From the NCBI GenBank assembly GCA_949987705.1, contig OX465281.1, positions 29,558,942 through 29,622,941 on the forward strand: a stretch of 64,000 nucleotides of DNA. Reading direction: 5' to 3'. Below are positions 43,465-55,601 of this stretch, piece by piece. Position 1 is the stretch's first letter; the number at the start of each line of letters is the position of its first letter. A program made the position numbers and the translations under genes. Source of the DNA: Thereva unica (lineage: Eukaryota; Arthropoda; Insecta; Diptera; Therevidae). The notes under the pieces were generated by a model that did not search any database, was not told where the DNA came from, and saw nothing but the letters and a program-made list of their open reading frames with translations.

Positions 43465-44691
43465 ATGGAATCACCTCAAATGTATGATGCTGTACAGACA
43501 CTATCACAGTTAGATCTCAAGAAGTCATCAACAGTTGCAGCAGCATTAACAATGGCTAATAACAATAATAATAACAATGCTACAGCAACAAATAACAACA
43601 ATAATAACAATTCATCAACAGTTAATAATAATGCATCAAATCCATCCATACATCACAATCCATTGGTTGTCAAACAACAGCAGACTGCTCATCATATGCA
43701 ACAGGCAGCTGCTGCTAATAATAACAATAATACAAACAATAATAACAATAGCATATTGCAAAAACATATGCTACAGCAATATACACAAAATGAGCTCGAT
43801 GAACTAACAGCACAAGAGATCACCTTGGATCTTCAACACTTGATCGATGATCAATTTCGTGAGCAAGAGGCATTGGGTATATTTGGTGATATGGTAGCGA
43901 ATCCAGCTAATCCAAATGGTAGTATACAGGCAAATGGTGTAGTTAGTGCTGCTGCGAAAGTTTTACAATTGCAACAGCAGCATCAACATCAGCAAAATCT
44001 ACGATCTCAACAGAATCAAGGGTATCCAAGAGGAGCATTGGCTTACATGCCGCAGGCCGTACATTCAGGAGCAACATATACTAACAATTCCAGCGATGAT
44101 AATAGTTCAGTTTCGGAAGCATCAACAATAAAGGAAGAACCAATCGATCCTCAGGAATATCGTCGTCAGCTACAGGCAGCCAGCAGTGCACCATTCTTAG
44201 GCGGAGCAGCAAATAATGGCAATGCCAATGCTGGTATATATCCAATCGCGGCGAATTCATATGCACCAAATGCTAATGGTAACACATTCACAACCCTTAC
44301 TCCAGCTGGAGTTTTACATCACCAAGCCTTACCACATCTAACTGGAGCACATCTAGCCTCGCTGAAGCATCACAATAAGCCGATGATGGCTGCAAGGAAA
44401 CAATCAAATAAGGTTGTCGATAAAGGTACTGATGAATATCGCCGAAGACGTGAACGTAACAATATCGCTGTCCGAAAGAGCCGAGAGAAGGCTAAGGTAC
44501 GATCGAGGGAAGTTGAAGAGAAAGTTAAGACCCTACTGAAGGAGAAGGAGGCCCTACTGCGGCGCTTGGAGGAGATGACAAATGAAATACAAATCCATAA
44601 GCAGATCTATATGCAGCTTATGAATCATAGCAATCCAGAAATTACTAGAATATGTCGGAGCTTTCTGAATATGAGCGATCATGGAATTTAG
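43465..44691 (+). CDS. slbo: C/EBP-family bZIP transcription factor (slow border cells-like)
   Basis: A 408-residue intronless ORF. The N-terminus ESPQMYDAVQTLSQLDLKK resembles fly Slbo. Residues ~32-50 and 85-95 are poly-Asn, and 160-180 Gln-rich. Residues ~115-143 (TAQEITLDLQHLIDDQF...LGIFGDM) look like the conserved C/EBP activation box, and TIKEEPIDP at ~221-229 like its sumoylated regulatory motif. The C-terminus has the basic region (YRRRRERNNIAVRKSREKAK, ~325-344) and a leucine zipper (~350-385). In flies this protein dimerises in the nucleus, binds C/EBP sites and drives border-cell migration and other epithelial programmes; the same role is inferred here. The single-exon structure also matches the fly gene. 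The start is the first ATG of the long frame; the next in-frame Met codons are residues 6 and 30. Confidence 0.93.
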   Translation: MESPQMYDAVQTLSQLDLKKSSTVAAALTMANNNNNNNATATNNNNNNNSSTVNNNASNPSIHHNPLVVKQQQTAHHMQQAAAANNNNNTNNNNNSILQKHMLQQYTQNELDELTAQEITLDLQHLIDDQFREQEALGIFGDMVANPANPNGSIQANGVVSAAAKVLQLQQQHQHQQNLRSQQNQGYPRGALAYMPQAVHSGATYTNNSSDDNSSVSEASTIKEEPIDPQEYRRQLQAASSAPFLGGAANNGNANAGIYPIAANSYAPNANGNTFTTLTPAGVLHHQALPHLTGAHLASLKHHNKPMMAARKQSNKVVDKGTDEYRRRRERNNIAVRKSREKAKVRSREVEEKVKTLLKEKEALLRRLEEMTNEIQIHKQIYMQLMNHSNPEITRICRSFLNMSDHGI

Positions 44692-46400
44692 GAGTTTACT
44701 CCGTAAGTGTCCGAAAATGTTTCCGAAAAAAATTAATAATGTTTTTTGTACTCCCTTTTCTTGTGAGAGATCTATAGAGACAGAGAATGAAACGTTTTTA
44801 AGGAAATATAAATTTAAGATCCTTTGTAAATATAAATATCTAATATTATTTAGGACACACAAAACGCGCTTTGTTAAAAAAATGAAAAAAAAAAATGAAA
44901 GAAAAAAAATTGAAAAAAAGCGCGTTTTGAGTAGCCCGAAAGCTGATCTTACCGCTGCGCTGAGTTACCACTAGAATTTTAGGAATGTACATAAGAGATA
45001 TATTTAGGACTAATTAGGACTTAATCGATATGATCACTTTTTGACAGCTATGAGACTAATTACCGACACTGGACTATATGTATGTAATTATATATGTATG
45101 TATGAAAAAAGAAAAAAATCAATTTACTAAATGCACACACACATACATATTTTAAAAAGGGCACATTATAAAACCCTATTAAAAGTCTTTAATGTGTATT
45201 TTTAGGTGTGTGAGTCCGAAAATATACATACATACATACATATATATATTGTGCATGTGAAATGTAAATATTTTACCTGAAAAGTAATGAAATATTTTTT
45301 TTTTGGTTTTAAGGCATTGTAATCATATATTAATTGTACACGTGCATATATAGGTGAGATATTGTTACCTTTATGATATAAGCGATTTAAGGATAGCCAA
45401 AGATACGTTCTTCTTCTTCTTTTATTACTTTTTTATTATTTTTTTCTTCTATTTTTTTGTAATATTAGAATTTTTTTTTAATTTTGTAGTTAGATCAATT
45501 CTACTAGGGTTAAATTGAAGAAAGAAAAAACAAAAAAAAAAGAAATAGAAAAAATAAACAAAAAAGGATCAACGTTCATGTTTCAAATTATTTTTTTATT
45601 TTTATTAAAATTATTAAAAGTTTACAAAAAAAAAAAACTACTTAAGAGTCTTAAATTTAAAATTACGTAAATCTATAATGATTAAAAAACATGTTCAGGA
45701 AAAAAAGTATAAGCTTACACTGATTTTTATAAGACTATATTTCTTTTTTTTTTACAAAAAAATAAACTAAAAAAATAAATAAAAAAATAAAACTCTTTTT
45801 TTATATATAAATTTAGATCCAGAATTTTTTTTTTACAAAAATCACTCTCTCTATTCCGTCTACAAGCAAAGTATAAAACGTGTGTGTATTAAATTTATTT
45901 TTTTATTCACTATTTTTATTATTTTTCTATGTATTTTCCTAGATATTCTTTATTTTTTTTTATTTTATTTCACCTATCTATTTTCTACTACTTATTATTA
46001 ATTCTCTTTTTGTAAATTTTTATTTTCTTTTGATCGGGTGCAAGTGGAATATAATTTTTTTTTTATTAAAAAAAAAAAAATAGGTTAAGTAGATATTTCT
46101 TATACGTTTTTTTTTCATACATATAAAATACATACAAAAAAAAAGAACTGTGCACATTTAAACAAAAAACAAAAAACTAAAAAAAAAAATGAATTTTTTT
46201 AAATTTTATTTTAAATTTTTTAAATTTTTTATTATATTTTTTTTTATAATTTTATTTTTTTTTTTCAAAATGGCTATAGAAAAAAAAACATATTTTTCCT
46301 GTTTCCCCTTAAATATAATAATTGTATAAATGTGAAAAAGAAAACTGACTATATTAAAAAGAAATGAAAGAAAAAATAAATATTTTTTTTTGAAAGTGAT
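44692..46400 (+). other. Predicted 3'UTR of the slbo-like gene
   Basis: AT-rich, gene-free sequence with many simple A/T runs. Canonical AATAAA signals occur at 45761-45766 and 46375-46380, among others; I place the end at about 46400 without transcript evidence. Two exact Pumilio elements TGTAAATA lie at 44825-44832 and 45263-45270, suggesting Pumilio-type mRNA repression. The minus-strand ORF at 44554-44862 is a shadow of the bZIP end. Confidence 0.5.
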
Positions 46401-47777
46401 AAAAACATTTTTTTATTTTATTTATTTTTTTTTCAACAATGGATTTTTCTAGATACTGCAATCAAAACAGGCGTGGTTTGTTAATAAGCGTTTTTGGGAC
46501 ATCATGTGATTTTTTTTGATGGGTTGAGTGGAAATTGATTTCCATTTGTTTTCTGCAATTGCGTAATAATAAAAAGGACTTTCGATTATAGTCCTACTGT
46601 TGAGATAGCTGATATGGTACTATGGAAAAGGTACTTAAAGAAGTATACATCAAGGCTAAAAGGTATTTTGGAATTTATTATCAGAAGCCATTTGTTTTAT
46701 GATATCAAATTGATATTGGATATAAATTACAAATTGATTTACAATTTCCTGTTTTTATTTAATTTAATAATAACATTATTTTAAAGAGGTTTTTTGAAGT
46801 TATAGCATGTGATGGTAATTTGTTAACTGAGCCTTGGTACAATAATTGTATTAATGAACCATGAACTGAACCTAAAAATGAGAGAAAAATGTTAACTTAG
46901 AAAAAGAATTTGCCGTGATATTACTTACACATTGCAACAAATATCTTCTGATCTATTTGGGCTGGTTGTCAATAAATTGAATTTGTTATCAACAATTTTT
47001 AATTAGATTTTCTGCCATTTTTTATGAAATTCTCGATTTCAAATTTTAATTTTAGAAAACAAAACTCTTTTCAATTTGAGCGTACAAATGAACAAACAAA
47101 CAAACATTTTTTATCCCCAATTGTTTTTATTGAAAAGTCTGACTTTATTGAATGCAATGTTACTTAAATAAATTCTTAATATTATTAAAAATTGCTTAGG
47201 TTTGATTTCTTAAATTTTTAGTGCGTATTGTCAATTTCGTTTCATTTCTGCTCTTTATTATTATTATTAATATTTTTTTTTTTTTAAATAGTATTTAACT
47301 AATTAATTAACAAATCCAAAAGTACCGTTGCTACTACTACTACTGTTATTAAATTCTTAATTTGAGGAAAACCCAAAATATCAATGCCAATTGAAGGGAA
47401 AACCAAAATATCAATATCAAATGACAGATTTTGCTTCAATTAAAATTGATTTTCAAAAGCAAAAATATGGAAATAAATCATTGTCGACAAAGGATCTTAA
47501 TTTTCTTGCTTCAACTATTACTTGGTATTCTGCCTGCTTCGTCGTAATGTATCTATTACCCCGTTTATGACTAGGTTGAAAAGTTGAGTCGAGGTTGAGT
47601 TGAAAATCCGATCACCGTATAATATGATGTCGAGTTGGGTTCACTTTGGGTTGAAATAGAGTTGAACTGATATCAAAACATAACCTCAAATTTTTGTTTG
47701 AAATTCTCATTTATGGATGCATCAAAATTCAGAACGAAATAATTTTAGCTTTTTCAAAAAAAAAAGCTTATACAGAG
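46401..47777. other. AT-rich intergenic DNA
   Basis: No gene, RNA or transposon is recognised. Confidence 0.4.
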
Positions 47778-47803
47778 ACTCTGTCCGTCTGTCTGTCCGT
47801 CTG
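47778..47803. repeat. CTGTCCGT/CTGT microsatellite
   Basis: About 26 bp of CTGTCCGTCTGTCTGTCCGT. Such runs often sit near the ends of insect DNA transposons, but no partner end was found. Confidence 0.7.
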
Positions 47804-47963
47804 TGACCTTCTTTCATCTCTGAAAGTACAGTCGCTACAGACTTAGGCCATATCTCAAATTGCAGCTCTTGATCAAGAGACCTAAAACTGAGAAAATGGT
47901 CTGGACATTCCAACCGGAAGTATATTTAACGACAAAAAAGAGATTTCTAATAAAGTACATATA

Positions 47964-48062
47964 TCGGTGGCCTAGAGCTAAGGCGCTGGAATCCTATCCC
48001 GGGGAACCAAGCTCAATCCTCGGCCGCGCAATGGGGAAATATAATTTTTTTTTACTTCGGTG
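47964..48062 (+). mobile_element. tRNA-derived SINE, degraded copy
   Basis: GGTGGCCTAGAGCTAAGGCGC (about 47966-47986) resembles an A box and AGCTCAATCCTCGG a damaged B box at about 48010. The spacing fits a tRNA head. It is not a plausible tRNA gene because the stems do not pair. Confidence 0.5.
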
Positions 48063-48965
48063 GAATATGTTTTCAATCTATCACTAAATTATATTATTTA
48101 ATAATGATACTCAGGAGAACATAAACATTTACTTAATTAAAAGTGAAAAAATATCATTTTCTTGATTTTTTATGGTCATCCAGTCTGAAGTGTTTGTTAT
48201 TTAACAGAAAAAATACCATGAAAAAGCGTAATTAGTGGCTAGTCTCTAGGCACAACATCCCACTAGTTTTCTTTTAAAACTCAAATCAAAGTCTTCCAAA
48301 AGTCCTAGTTTTAATTTGTTGGTAAAAACTTTGACAATTCTTGTTATTTTTCTGCTTTAAATGAGGTATGAGGCTCAAAAGTACTGCGGGAATCACTTAG
48401 TCTATTGTACTAAACTTCTGCACCCCAAATTTATTGGTCAGTCTGCTTGTACAAATACAAACAACAAGATCCTGATCTTTTCTATCGCCGAGAAGTCATA
48501 GAAAATTGAAAAAAAAACAGACTCAACTTCCTCGAGAAGTCTACGCATTGCGTCTCCTGCCCCTCTTAATTTTAAACGCAGTGTCTTTAATCAAAACCAA
48601 CATCCTTCTCACTGCGCTGCAACAATTCTTTGGTGGATTTGCGATACGACTCACGAAGAAACCATTCAAAATTGGACAAACTAAAAGGAACCTTGAATGC
48701 TCGGGCATTAGCCAATTCCGAACTGGTAAACACAGTGTTAGATCCATGACCGGGCCCAATTTCAAGCTCAATCCAACCCAAAAAAGGTTAATTTGGTTGA
48801 GACTGTCCAGTTCCAAATTAATTTATGGTCGGTACACACCAGACAGACTTTTGTTCGTACAGACATCTATCGACAGAATGTTTGTGAGGACTTTCCATTA
48901 CTACAGACTTTTCTTTTTTAGAATGCTGCATAGACAAAATTTTATAGAAGTCTATCAGGGCATGG
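48063..48965. other. Unassigned DNA
   Basis: ORFs at 48506-48970 (plus) and 48541-48816 (minus) overlap over the same bases; neither shows a domain I can name, so neither is called. Somewhat less AT-rich than its surroundings at 48530-48800, possibly an old TE fragment. Confidence 0.35.
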
Positions 48966-49206
48966 GGTAGGGCATCTAGCTCGTATGAGTGAAGTGAGCC
49001 TACTTGGAAAGTTCTCTGCGGTAAGACCTATGGGGTGCGACCGCGAGGGGGCCCAAACTTCGCTGGAAGGATGGCGTAGACCAGGACGCTCAGAGCTTAG
49101 GGATGCCAAACAGGATGATATCGGCTCAGAATCGGGACCGGTGGAGAGAACAGTTGCAAAAGGCCAGGATCGGATCCCGTTTGTAGACCGTTAAAGAAGA
49201 AAAAGA
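48966..49206 (+). mobile_element. 5'-truncated RTE 3'-end fragment (E family)
   Basis: Plus-strand copy of the last ~240 bp of the E family, starting at the AGHLARMSEDE region and ending in an AAG-rich tail. It includes GGTAAGACCTATGGGGTGCG, the same Harbinger target site, here empty. Confidence 0.85.
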
Positions 49207-49734
49207 TACCAAAGTCTGTATCCTGTCCCGCTAACTGCATTGCCTGTAGTTCTGATCACTATAGCGTACACATCTGTTTGGAAGATATTATTAAAGACAC
49301 CCAAGCGAGATGCTATAGAAAACCTTAGGTTTTTGCCGTTGTACCCACCTGCAGCCATCTTTCTTCCGTCCTTTTTATGGCGGTAGAGCCTATATCGAGC
49401 CGTGGCGGGCTCTAAAGATTTCCTCCAGTTTGTACGATTTCTTGCGGCTTATTTCCATTAACGGTTTCGTAGGATCACACCTGCGACTGCTGTTGCTTCG
49501 TCCTTGCATCCCTTTCTCGGTCAACCTACTGATCTATCACCTAGTATAACCCCACATAACCTTGTGGTGCCTGGGGCTAAAGTATGATTGGGTGCCCCTT
49601 TAGGGAGGTTGAAATGTCATAAAATCTATCACAAAAAGTTTTTTTTATATTTTTTTAAACAATATGGTAAGAAATAGTTCTTTATTTTTATTTTAGAGTT
49701 CTGCAAGCTTGGGTTTCCAGGTTTCTGCGTTTTT

Positions 49735-50530
49735 TTTATGTGAAAGAGTCTAAGTTCAGGTGTCAAACTTTATATCGCCAGTCTGTTATGTCGATCACGT
49801 CCTGTTTAGTAGTAAGCTTATCTCGAAAATAAAAAAGGATATCATAAGTCATAGATGTAGTCTGGAGGATGCATTAGGAGGTAGCAGTCAACTTGCCATT
49901 TGAGCTCTTGGATATTTTATGGGGCCTCGGTGGTCTAGGGGTAAGGTACCTGACATCCCAGAGGTCCCGGGGTCGAATCTCTGCCAGCTCCACGGTCCTT
50001 CGCCTTTTCCAATTTCCCACCTACATAACTTTCCTTCTTTCTTCTTCCCTCTTTACATTCCTGATTCCTTCTGCCATAGCCTTCCTTAGCCCTTCCCCGC
50101 TCCACCAAAAGCGCATGTCATCGGTTGGTTGATGAGATTCAACTCGTTTCAGAAGGCATAAGACTCCAGCGAGTTGTTTCTTGATGCCCCGATGTCAAAG
50201 TCGCGACAGTAATGGTTGGGAGTAGGTGGACTGAAAAATATCGCTGGTAGGTTGTGACAGTTCCGTCCTCCCCGACTAGAGCTGCTGTTCGACATTGCCC
50301 TCTATAAGAAGAACTTTATAGAAAATAGATTGTCGACAGTATAAAGGGCCTTTCCTGAGACTATAGTCTTTCACATAAAAAAATATGTATTTCAGCAGTC
50401 AGCCGGCCACAATAGGCGAGATTTAGCAGGAGACAGCCTCGTCGGAGTGTTATACCACTTGAAATAAGAGAATCCCGCTAACCATCCGGCAAAGGCTGTG
50501 ACACAGGCAGTACCAGACTACCAAGCGAAC
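49735..50530 (-). mobile_element. Internally deleted jockey-like derivative, copy 2, split by a SINE
   Basis: About 49735-49918 matches the 3' end of elements B/C and about 50400-50530 matches their 5' leader (GGAGTGTTATACC and AGAATCCCGCTAACC), in the same order and orientation as copy 1 at 310-618. The coding body is absent in both. A SINE and further unassigned sequence (49919-50399) separate the two parts here. Confidence 0.6.
49919..50130 (+). mobile_element. tRNA-derived SINE, copy 2
   Basis: The head TGGTCTAGGGGTAAGG (about 49931-49946) and GGGGTCGAATCT (about 49969-49980) fit pol III A and B boxes at tRNA spacing. The body (ACTTTCCTTCTTTCTTCTTC) is shared with the copy at 30549. A further A-box-like remnant, AGCCTAGGGTTAAGGCGC, lies at about 50616-50633. 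The 3' end is uncertain. Confidence 0.6.
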
Positions 50531-52109
50531 AAAGAGAGTGGAGGAGTCTTCACAGCCTTTGTTACAATAATGCTGATGTGTATCCAAATTAGAAAGTTTT
50601 CGAGCTGGCAGCCTCAAGCCTAGGGTTAAGGCGCCCAACTACCATCGCGGTAGTGTTGATCGCGGTAGTATTGGAGAAGAGCTTGTAGAATAAATGAGTA
50701 TCCACACATATGAGGGCCGTGTCCAGGACGTCACAGGGACGTGTTCCGTCAGGGGCTCAAACAAATATCGGTGTGAACTGAAGGTCGGCGGGGGAATCGC
50801 CTGTATCATTTTGCTATATAAACAGGTTAATTTTGTTTTATTTTTATTTTTACTGCAAACTTTAAGGTGTATAAAGCAGTTTTAACGGTACTTTCCTCCA
50901 CACCCAATAGCATCACATTAGCCTGCATTCTTGAGACATAACAAAAAATTGGTTAGGAACTCACTAAGCCAGCTTGGTGAGACCTTTTATGACGGTGGGG
51001 CAAATTACACGCGTATTCATTTTGAAATCACATCAAACCTGTTTGTGGATGATTCGAGTATTACACGATGCACCTAATTTTCTGCCTCTTTTCCGTGTAA
51101 CGATAGTGTGAATGGGAATGTCAACGCATGCGGTCAATACCGAGAAGCCTGGCAAACTAGTTAAACGAATGAGATTCGAAATGCTTGATCTGTTGGGATC
51201 TGTTGGAAGCGTTGTGACGACGTATTAGTGAGAAAATTGAACAAACTGAACTGAAAATTTTCGAGTCCTGTTGGTTGTAATTAATTTTTTCTAGCAGTAT
51301 GATCATTTATTCAAACGATTCTTACATATTAACAGCTTACCCTTACTTAATCGAGGGCTAGTTGTTTCTTTAGTGCAACAAAGCTCAGCTTTTCAAATGG
51401 CATTCGATTAGAGTATATGGTCGAAAAAACATGCAACATGATATATAGTAGAAAATAATAAACATTGTCCTTTTTTCAATAGCATTTACCAAAACTCCTA
51501 TGACATAGTCTGTTAAAAAGTTATTTTGACATTAGAAATTAAGAAGTTCTGTTGTTGAAAGTATAATGCTACAGGTGTCCGAGAAAGTCGAATCAAATTA
51601 AAGAACTTTTTATAATTGCCAATCAAAACTTCATAAACAGTCGCTTATCTTCTTTTAAACACATCAATATACCGAATATAGAAATATCCTTTCGAGTATC
51701 TAATTTAAGCCCCACCTCTTTCTACAATATTTTTTTGATAAAAAAGAAGAAATTTTATCTATATGTTTTTTTGGTATTTTTATTGATTAAAAATAAATAA
51801 TATTAATATTGTTGTTTTTCAAATGTTAAAGCACCAATCAAAATTCTTTGGAACTTTAATCAATTTTTCCCCTTAGCTACTAAAAAGAATGTCAAGATTA
51901 ATCAAGCTATATTGATTAATTTCTAGATAGTATTTTTTATGCTCTTTCTACTACAATATTAATGCACTGGGATCTCGTTTATGATGTTTTTCAAATTATA
52001 TCATTATAATTAAATCTTTAACAGCCTTATTGAATTCGTGCCATAGAAAGACATTGCTGTACTTAATATTATATTTAATAACCCGCTCCCATAAAAAATA
52101 CCATTGCTA
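50531..52109. other. Unassigned AT-rich DNA
   Basis: Apart from the A-box-like remnant at about 50616, nothing is recognised. Confidence 0.35.
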
Positions 52110-54110
52110 CGAATCGGCATACAATGCCCCGGAACCGGATGGACAACACGACGACGACCTTTGCTTTTCGAACAAGGACACGAATCGGATCATGGAATGT
52201 GAGAACACTGCTTGCTGAGGGACGGCTGGATGAAGTCCTCAACGAGATGAGTCGATATAAAATCAAGATCATGGGACTTAGCGAGACCAGATGGCCCGAT
52301 GCGGGGGAACATATCTGCCCAAATGGTGAGTCCTTTTTATATTCTGGGAGAAACGAAACTGAAAGCCGTAGGAGTGGCGTTGGTGTAATACTCACCAAAG
52401 AAGCCAGGTCCAGCCTCATTAGCTGGTCACCGGTTTCTGAGAGGATTATTACCGTGCGCCTGCGTACCAGACTAAGAAGTACTACGGTAGTCCAATGCTA
52501 TGCTCCAACTGAAGACGCTGAAGATGACATCAGGGACGAGTTCTATTTGCGGCTGAATGAGGTTTTTCGCTCTATTCCAAGGGGAGACATTATTGTATTA
52601 ATGGGTGACTTAAACGCACAGATCGGCCGTGACAACACCGGCCTTGAACACACAATTGGCAACCAAGGCCTAAGCCAAGTTACCAAAAACAAAGGTGAGC
52701 TTTTCGTTGACTTCTGTAGCTCCCACCAACTCATGGTAGGTGGAACTTACTTTTGTCACAAGAAGATACACAAAGAGACCTGGGTATCGCCCGATGGTAG
52801 GACGAGAAATCAGATAGATCATGTGGCCGTCAGCCGCAGATGGAGAACTATCCTTGAGGATGTCAGGAGTGTCAGGGGAGCAGACACTGGAAGCGACCAC
52901 CATTTGGTAGTAGCAACTATTCGCCTTAAAATCGCCGCAATCAGAAACGTACAACGCGATGCTATAAACCGTAGACGGTTCAACGTAGACCTTCTGCGGG
53001 AGAGCGTTAAAAAGCGAGAATTTGCTGGAAACCTGCAAGAATTATTAAACCAGCACAACGTTTCTGACGACACAAATATTGAAGTGCTGTGGAGTAGGAC
53101 AAAGGGCGCAATATTGACGGCTGCGGAAACGAGCATCGGTTATGTCCAAAGAAACCAGCAACACTGGATCTCGGACACAACCTGGCAAAAAATAGAACGC
53201 AGGAGAGCCCTAAAAAATAACGTAAACTCTACAAGCGACCCGGAAAGACGTTACCAACTGGAACGGGAATACTCCCAATTACACCGGGAGGTAAAGAGAA
53301 GTGTCCGGCGTGATAAAAGGCAGCAGATAAACGAGCTCGCAGAAAAAGCGGAAAACGCGGCAAACATAGGCAACAGTAAGGTACTGTACCAAATCACTAA
53401 ACAGCTCTCGCTCTCGGGGAAAGCACTCTACTAAAAAGCATGCCGTTAAGAGTGCGGATGGAAGGCCGCTGTGCAGCGACGAGGAGCAGCTCCAAAGATG
53501 GAGAGATTACTTCTTCGCCGCCATGAATGGTTCATTTACACAGGACCCTCAGGAAACCAGCAACAATGCACAGCCAATAAGAATCACCACCTGGGCCCTA
53601 TCCCAGACGGAAATAGTAACCGCAATTCATGCGATGGCCAATGGTAAAGCAGCTGGAAAGGATGGCATCCCGCCAGAATTGTTGAAAGCCGATTCAAGCC
53701 TCATAGCAGATGCGCTTCAGCCAATCCTGGAAATAGCATGGAACACCTGTACCTTTCCGGAGGATTGGACGGAAGGTGTCATAGTCAAAATACCAAAAAA
53801 GGGGGACCTAACAATATGCGACAACTGGAGAGGCATCTGTTTACTATCTACAGTGGGCAAAATTTTGTCCCATATATTACTATCTAGGATAAGCGAGGCA
53901 GTTGACCGAACGCTTAGGAGGCAGCAGGCTGGATTCAGGAAGGGCCGCTCATGTATTGATCATATCAACACCTTATGAATAATAGTGGAGCAGTCTACTA
54001 AATTCCGATCCCCCCTTTACCTTGCTTTCGTAGATTATGAGAAAGCGTTCGACTCGGTCAATAGGAACTTTATATGGCAGGCACTACGGCGACGTGATTG
54101 CCTGATAAAA

Positions 54111-54867
54111 CTAGTTGGGATGTGGGTTCGACCCTTTTGGTCCACACGATCAACTTCCCAGTATGATGGATGTTGAATATTATGATTGGATATTTTAATA
54201 ATAAATGAACAATAGGCAATATAGAATATATGTATAATACCGAGAATTTGTCACAATTGTTTATCAATATTTTCGCTAAAATGTCAAACTAAATGTGCGC
54301 ACTTACAAGATTAGGATGACGAAAATGTATATAAAATTTATGTATTAATGTTTTTCGGCACCTCACTGAAGTCGATATAGTTTTTAGTTCGCGCGGTATC
54401 GTGCAGGTACAAAAATCACTTAAGTCATTTAAACCAAAAAACCGCTGGACCGAATATTATAAAAATCTTTTCAGATTATATTGTCGCTAATACGCTTCGA
54501 ACGGCACCTCAAGTAAGTCAATATCTTTCGTGGTTCGGGCGATATCGTGCAGGTACAAAAATCACTTACGTCGCTTAAACAAAAAAACGGCTCGACCGAA
54601 TTTCATGAAAATCTTTTCAGATCATATTTCGGTTAATACGCTTCGAACGACACCTCAACGAAGTCGATATCAGTTTTGGTTCGCGCGATATCGTGCAGGA
54701 AAAAATGACCACATCCGTACGCACATACACACACACACACACACACATACTTCCTCCCAATTTTTTGCTTAAAATGCTCCTGGGACCTTGAAAGATGAAA
54801 ATACGTTGAAATTTTCGATTTCGATTTTCGGACCGATTACAATAACTTCCTATACTGGGAAGTTAAT
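54111..54867. mobile_element. Inverted-repeat element inserted in D, with internal 146-bp tandem repeats
   Basis: A 13-bp inverted repeat AACTTCCCAGTAT (54152-54164) / ATACTGGGAAGTT (54852-54864) bounds 713 bp; right-hand TTAA and left-hand TCAA could be a decayed TTAA duplication. The 41 bp to its left (54111-54151) contain GTGGGTTCGACCC, a B-box-like word, and may be a separate small insert. The interior has the tandem array and a CA run at 54722-54747. No coding capacity. Copy A has no insert at this site (about 1830). Confidence 0.6.
54343..54707. repeat. 146-bp tandem repeat (about 2.4 units)
   Basis: The word G(G/A)CACCTCA recurs at 54357, 54503 and 54649, an exact 146-bp period. Units share GCGATATCGTGCAGG, ACAAAAATCACTTA and AAAATCTTTTCAGAT. 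Confidence 0.85.
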
Positions 54868-55601
54868 AATAGAATTGATAAAAGCCCTATACAACAATCC
54901 CAAATGCAGAGTTCTTCACAAAGGAAAATTGTCCGACTGCTTTGAGGTGAGCTCAGGAGTACGACAAGGGTGCCTACTTTCGCCTTTACTATTTCTTATA
55001 TTAATAAATGACATCGTTGTCGGCGCTCTAGATAGTAGAACAGGCGGCATACAATGGGGTTTGTTAGACCGCCTTAAGGATCTCGACTACGCAGATGATA
55101 TCTGTTTGCTGGCCCACAGACACCAGGACCTCAAAAACATGATTAACAATTTGGCAACAGAAAGTAGTCCAGCAGGCTTAAGGCTAAATCCGACTAAAAC
55201 TAAAGAAATGCGGATAAATGCTAACACGATTGAACGGACTGCGCTGAATAACCGTGACGTGGAACTTGTCTATAAATTCTGCTACTTCGGTAGTATTATT
55301 ACCGAAAATGGCGGTGCAGAAGAAGATGTCAGTTCCAGAATAAATAAAGCACGAGGCGCATATGCATGCCTGTTCCGCTTATGGAGATCAACGGAGATCT
55401 CAACTAACACCAAATTGCTGCTGTTCAACTCCAACGTTAAGGCAGTTCTTTTGTACGGTTGCGAAACATGGAAAGTCACCCAATTCATCACAGGGCGCCT
55501 ACAAGTCTTCATCAACAGATGCCTGCGCTGTATCCTAAAAATCCGCTGGCAAGATAGAATTTCAAACGAAGAAATATGGCGCCGTGCCGGCCAAGAAAGC
55601 A

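Larger units (their letters stand above)
52124..55600 (+). pseudogene. Endonuclease/reverse transcriptase ORF of element D
   Basis: The frame from 52124 gives RIGSWNVRTLLAEG, MGLSETRW (catalytic Glu), YAPTEDAED, VLMGDLNAQIGRD (Asp/Asn), TRNQIDHV and TGSDHHLV (SDH-like), an apparently complete APE domain. At about 53406 a duplicated CTCTCG plus one base shifts the frame (KQLSLSGKALY stop; copy A reads KQLSGKHSTKK). The RT continues from about 53440 with DNWRGICLLSTVGKILSH, FRKGRSCIDHINTL, a stop at 53977 and VDYEKAFDSVN. After the insert come SSGVRQGCLLSPLLF and LDYADDICLL. Plainly inactive. Confidence 0.82.
52110..55601 (+). mobile_element. Non-LTR retrotransposon D (same family as A), 3'-truncated
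   Basis: The most complete copy of the A/D family at its 5' end. It covers the endonuclease, linker and RT, is interrupted by a 757-bp insert at about 54111-54867, and breaks off at about 55601, where copy A continues for another ~300 codons' worth of 3' sequence. Loss of a 3' end is unusual for target-primed integration and implies a later deletion or rearrangement. Confidence 0.85.

Noticed and set aside
48506..48970. 154-codon plus-strand ORF
   Set aside because: Overlaps minus-strand ORFs and the start of an RTE fragment; no recognisable domain.
49919..49990. Possible tRNA gene (also 30549-30620 and 47964-48030)
   Set aside because: A and B boxes are present but acceptor and other stems do not pair convincingly, and the downstream body is shared between copies; called SINEs.
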